A stretch of 26,115 nt of DNA, taken from contig CAZKXP010000004.1 in NCBI GenBank assembly GCA_964556955.1, forward strand, positions 1-26,115. The letters run 5' to 3'. The notes beneath the pieces are model-generated. The model did not search any database and was not told the DNA's origin. It worked only from the letters and a program-made list of their open reading frames with translations. The position numbers were made by a program, and so were the translations under genes. The stretch comes from UBA12078 sp964556955 (GTDB lineage Bacteria; Patescibacteriota; Dojkabacteria; SC72). Positions 24,100 to 26,115 of this stretch are shown here, piece by piece; positions within the stretch are counted from its first letter, which is position 1; each line of letters begins with the position of its first letter.

Positions 24100-25138
24100 C
24101 TATTGCATCAACAAATTTATCTTTGAATCCCTTAGATATAAAGTATTTCAAAAGTTTCAATGTCTCAGGAACATCTTTGACTATTTCCTTCATTGCATTC
24201 CGCACCTCCTTGTGCGAGAAATGCATCATCTTGCAAGTCCTGCCGACTTCAACGCCTATAATGCAGCCATAATTATGCATAGAATCCTTATCGTTACTCC
24301 TTAATGCTGTTAAATATCTACAGATAATTCCTTCTGGGAGATCTTCGCCCCTATAAATATGTTTTAGAACCTCTTCTATCCCAATCTCATACCTTATCTT
24401 AAGCATTTTCTTACTTCTTGGGATAGTAGCAATATCTACCCGGCTTTCCAAGAAATCCTTTATGTCGTTGAATATCTCCTTTCGATCCCGCCAACCACTT
24501 TCTGTCTTTGTTACAATCTGCTTCCATCCCTCTCCCAATCGTTGAGCATACATTCCGTAGATCCTATCTGCAGCCATTTGCACATCTTCATTCTCATTTA
24601 TATCCGCAGTCTCTTTACGTACATTGTCCCAACTTCTATCTTCAGAGACCATCTGCACAACACAGTTGGTAAGCTTCATCGTCTTAATCATAAATCCCTC
24701 CAATTTAAGTGCGAAATCTATCAATTCATTAAGAAGCTTTTCATCCCGTAGCTCGGGCATATTTGCGAATCCATATGCGATTGTTACAGCACTACTAAAT
24801 GGGCTTCGATCAAGTAGAATCAAGGTGTCTTTCGTCTTTTTATGCGTCAAAAGAACATCCACATACTCCAATCTATTCAAGGCGTACATAGCCATTTTTA
24901 CTTTCAGCTCTCTGTTCTTATCCAGCCTCAGATCGTCTAAACCCTGTCTTAGGAATAATCGTATTATGGTTCCAAAGGGTGTCGCATATATTGGGAAGGA
25001 TGAGTATGTGACAGGGATACCTAAGTCCAACATTTTTTCAGAGAAAGTTAGAATTGCATCTGCCTTGCCAACCTGGTCTCCACCCTCACAAACGATTACC
25101 TTATAGTTTTTATTCGTTGAATTCTCAGCTTTCTTCAT
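24092..25138 (-). CDS. Thymidylate-kinase-like protein with altered P-loop and C-terminal extension (348 aa)
   Basis: The first 230 or so residues resemble thymidylate kinase: an N-terminal strand and P-loop VCEGGDQVGKADA (16-28), an FPIYATPFGTIIRLFL segment (48-63) like the substrate-binding FPRY...G region, and LLDRSPFSSAVTIAYG (108-123), like the DRY-SS-AY motif. The P-loop has Ala (A26) instead of the Ser or Thr that follows the Lys, and DRY has become DRS, so catalysis may be altered or lost. About 110 extra C-terminal residues (from about 240) match nothing I recognise. A GAGG Shine-Dalgarno sequence lies eight bases before the start. It overlaps nth by eight bases. A divergent nucleoside or nucleotide kinase is possible. 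Confidence 0.75.
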   Translation of the reverse strand: MKKAENSTNKNYKVIVCEGGDQVGKADAILTFSEKMLDLGIPVTYSSFPIYATPFGTIIRLFLRQGLDDLRLDKNRELKVKMAMYALNRLEYVDVLLTHKKTKDTLILLDRSPFSSAVTIAYGFANMPELRDEKLLNELIDFALKLEGFMIKTMKLTNCVVQMVSEDRSWDNVRKETADINENEDVQMAADRIYGMYAQRLGEGWKQIVTKTESGWRDRKEIFNDIKDFLESRVDIATIPRSKKMLKIRYEIGIEEVLKHIYRGEDLPEGIICRYLTALRSNDKDSMHNYGCIIGVEVGRTCKMMHFSHKEVRNAMKEIVKDVPETLKLLKYFISKGFKDKFVDAIDG

Positions 25139-25156
25139 AATTTTGACCTCATATTC

Positions 25157-25162
25157 ATTATA
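25157..25162 (-). promoter_or_regulatory. -10 box candidate for the kinase-like gene and nth
   Basis: TATAAT about 18 bases upstream of the ATG. The predicted start near 25150 would place the GAGG Shine-Dalgarno sequence at the very 5' end. The -35 region is poor. The interval 25163-25289 upstream holds no gene that I can see. Confidence 0.45.
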
Positions 25163-25289
25163 CCCACCTTTTGCAGGGTAGCATAGATCAAATATTTTAC
25201 ACCTAGCCAGATGGCGCTATTACAAGACTTTTTCACTGTTAATTTTCTCGTTCTTATACAATATACAAAGTGTATTCATTCCTGTAACT

Positions 25290-25344
25290 AAAAAATGGCA
25301 GGCCTCCAGGTGTGGTTTACGCAACATATGCCAAACCGCCTACC
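25290..25344 (-). terminator. Terminator-like structure, perhaps the end of a small RNA
   Basis: On the minus strand GGTAGGC (25338-25344) pairs with GCCTGCC (25297-25303), and inside it GGTTT (25333-25337) pairs with AAACC (25314-25318). The fold is followed by ATTTTTTAG. A TATAAT at 25377-25382 could start an RNA of about 80 bases ending here, but it has no good -35. It lies after the rRNA terminator, so it is not simply the rRNA end. Confidence 0.4.
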
Positions 25345-25460
25345 GGACTACTAAACCGACAATTAAATGTAACATTATTATAAACTAGCCCCACTCCAGT
25401 ATATCTAGAATTTATCGCCACACCACCCTAGTAGATATCTCTACGGGCCTCAGCACTAGT

Positions 25461-25490
25461 AACAAAAAACCCACTATTTCTAGTGGGTTT
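25461..25490 (-). terminator. Intrinsic terminator of the rRNA operon
   Basis: On the minus strand AAACCCACTA-GAAA-TAGTGGGTTT forms a perfect stem with a GNRA-type loop and runs into further T residues (TTTTTTGTT). It lies about 15 bases beyond the 5S 3' end. Confidence 0.9.
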
Positions 25491-25504
25491 CAATTTCAAA
25501 AAGT

Positions 25505-25620
25505 CCTGGCAATGACCTATCTTCCCAGGACCAAAGGTCCAAGTATTTTCGGCGCTAGAGCGTTTTACTTCTGAGTTCGGGATGGAGTCAGGTAGTTCCA
25601 CTCTGCTACAACCGCCAGGC
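25505..25620 (-). rRNA. rrf: 5S ribosomal RNA
   Basis: About 116 nt on the minus strand. Recognised by the conserved interior CATCCCGAACTCAGAAG and by the pairing of its ends (CCTGGC near 25620 with GCCAGG near 25508). A strong terminator follows. The reading frame covering this stretch is a shadow. Confidence 0.93.
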
Positions 25621-25752
25621 AACAAAAATCTAGGTATAAATTCCTGTTGCCTGACAACCTTACTTACGTAAGATATCAGGACTTAAGTTCTAAAGAGCGA
25701 GAGCATGTACTTTCGTACACACTAAAAACTGAATAGAATTGTGTAATTTCAA
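25621..25752 (-). other. 23S-5S spacer
   Basis: About 130 bases with no tRNA. It contains the short palindrome TTACGTAA and a TGTAC-TTTC-GTACA hairpin, which may be processing sites. Confidence 0.6.
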
Positions 25753-26115
25753 AAAAAGCTTTCGATTTATTAGTACTCCTCGGCTGAACGCATCACTGCG
25801 CTTACACCTGGAGCCTATCAACGTGGTAATCTGCCACGAATCTTTCGTGCAGTAAACTGCACAAGTATATTTAATCTTAGGACTAGCTTCGTACTTATAT
25901 GCTTTCAGTACTTATCAAAATAGCAACTTAGCTACTCAGCAATGCACTTGGTAGTACAGCTGATACACCAGAGGTTACCACGCCCTGATCCTTTCGTACT
26001 AAGGGCCGCTTCCTTCAAATATACAACGCCTATACCGGATAGAGACCGACCTGGCTCACGACGGTCTGAACCCAGCTCACGTGCCGCTTTAATGGACGAA
26101 CAGTCCAACCCTTGG
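25753..26115 (-). rRNA. rrl: 23S ribosomal RNA, 3' part (continues beyond the window)
   Basis: The last 360 or so bases of 23S rRNA on the minus strand. Landmarks: GGGTTGGACTGTTCGTCC, the CGTCGTGAGCCAGGTCGGT segment, the sarcin-ricin loop AGTACGAAAGGATC (25988-26001), CTGAAAGCAT and TGTAAGCGCAGTGATGCG near the end. The sarcin-ricin tetraloop reads GAAA rather than the usual GAGA. The exact 3' end is approximate. Confidence 0.93.

Noticed and set aside
25428..25625. 65-codon protein gene on the minus strand
   Set aside because: It lies across the 5S rRNA and its terminator.

Overview
The window looks like a piece of a small-genome bacterium of the Patescibacteria (Candidate Phyla Radiation) type, possibly Katanobacteria or a relative. 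This is inferred from an enormous secreted adhesin-like gene beside a compact set of housekeeping genes, from several reduced enzymes, and from the divergent rRNA. I could not test it by alignment. The standard genetic code fits: UGG is the only Trp codon needed and no in-frame UGA was met. All nine complete protein genes stop with TAA or TAG.

Layout. (1) 1-11091, minus strand: one uninterrupted reading frame of 3,697 codons that runs off the left edge. I read every in-frame triplet and found no stop. It begins with a signal peptide and then carries a phage-fibre-like stalk, a duplicated glycine-rich module, a five-repeat beta-propeller present in only one copy of that module, a carbohydrate-binding-like sandwich, an Asp-rich calcium-type loop and a LamG/concanavalin-like domain. 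Because it has no stop inside the window it is easily missed; the short frames in this region are shadows of it. (2) 11264-12100, plus strand: a KilA-N protein, the only plus-strand gene, whose stop codon abuts that of leuS. (3) 12101-14536, leuS. (4) 14537-14891: a 229-bp element with 23-bp perfect inverted ends. (5) 14892-15050: two tRNA-Ala genes. (6) 15080-17713: a membrane-anchored LysM/M23 peptidase and rho. (7) 17714-18239: an apparently self-contained non-coding transcription unit (consensus promoter, rod-shaped RNA, intrinsic terminator) followed by rho's own consensus promoter. (8) 18240-23317: rpsA, clpC, radA in one operon. (9) 23467-25138: a thymidylate-kinase-like protein overlapping an endonuclease III that lacks its Fe-S ligands. 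(10) 25461-26115: 5S rRNA and the 3' end of 23S rRNA.

How it fits together. Apart from the KilA-N gene everything is on the minus strand. The right half is core information processing: ribosomal RNA, ribosomal protein S1, proteolysis by ClpC, recombination (RadA), base excision repair (Nth), transcription termination (Rho), tRNA charging (LeuRS) and wall remodelling (M23). The left half is a cell-surface investment of more than 11 kb in one gene, presumably for attachment to a host cell or to polysaccharide.

The most promising leads are the giant protein with its module gain or loss and mosaic codon usage, the candidate ncRNA upstream of rho, the dyad filling the rpsA promoter spacer, the Fe-S-less Nth, the kinase-like protein with an altered P-loop, and the inverted-repeat element next to the tRNAs.
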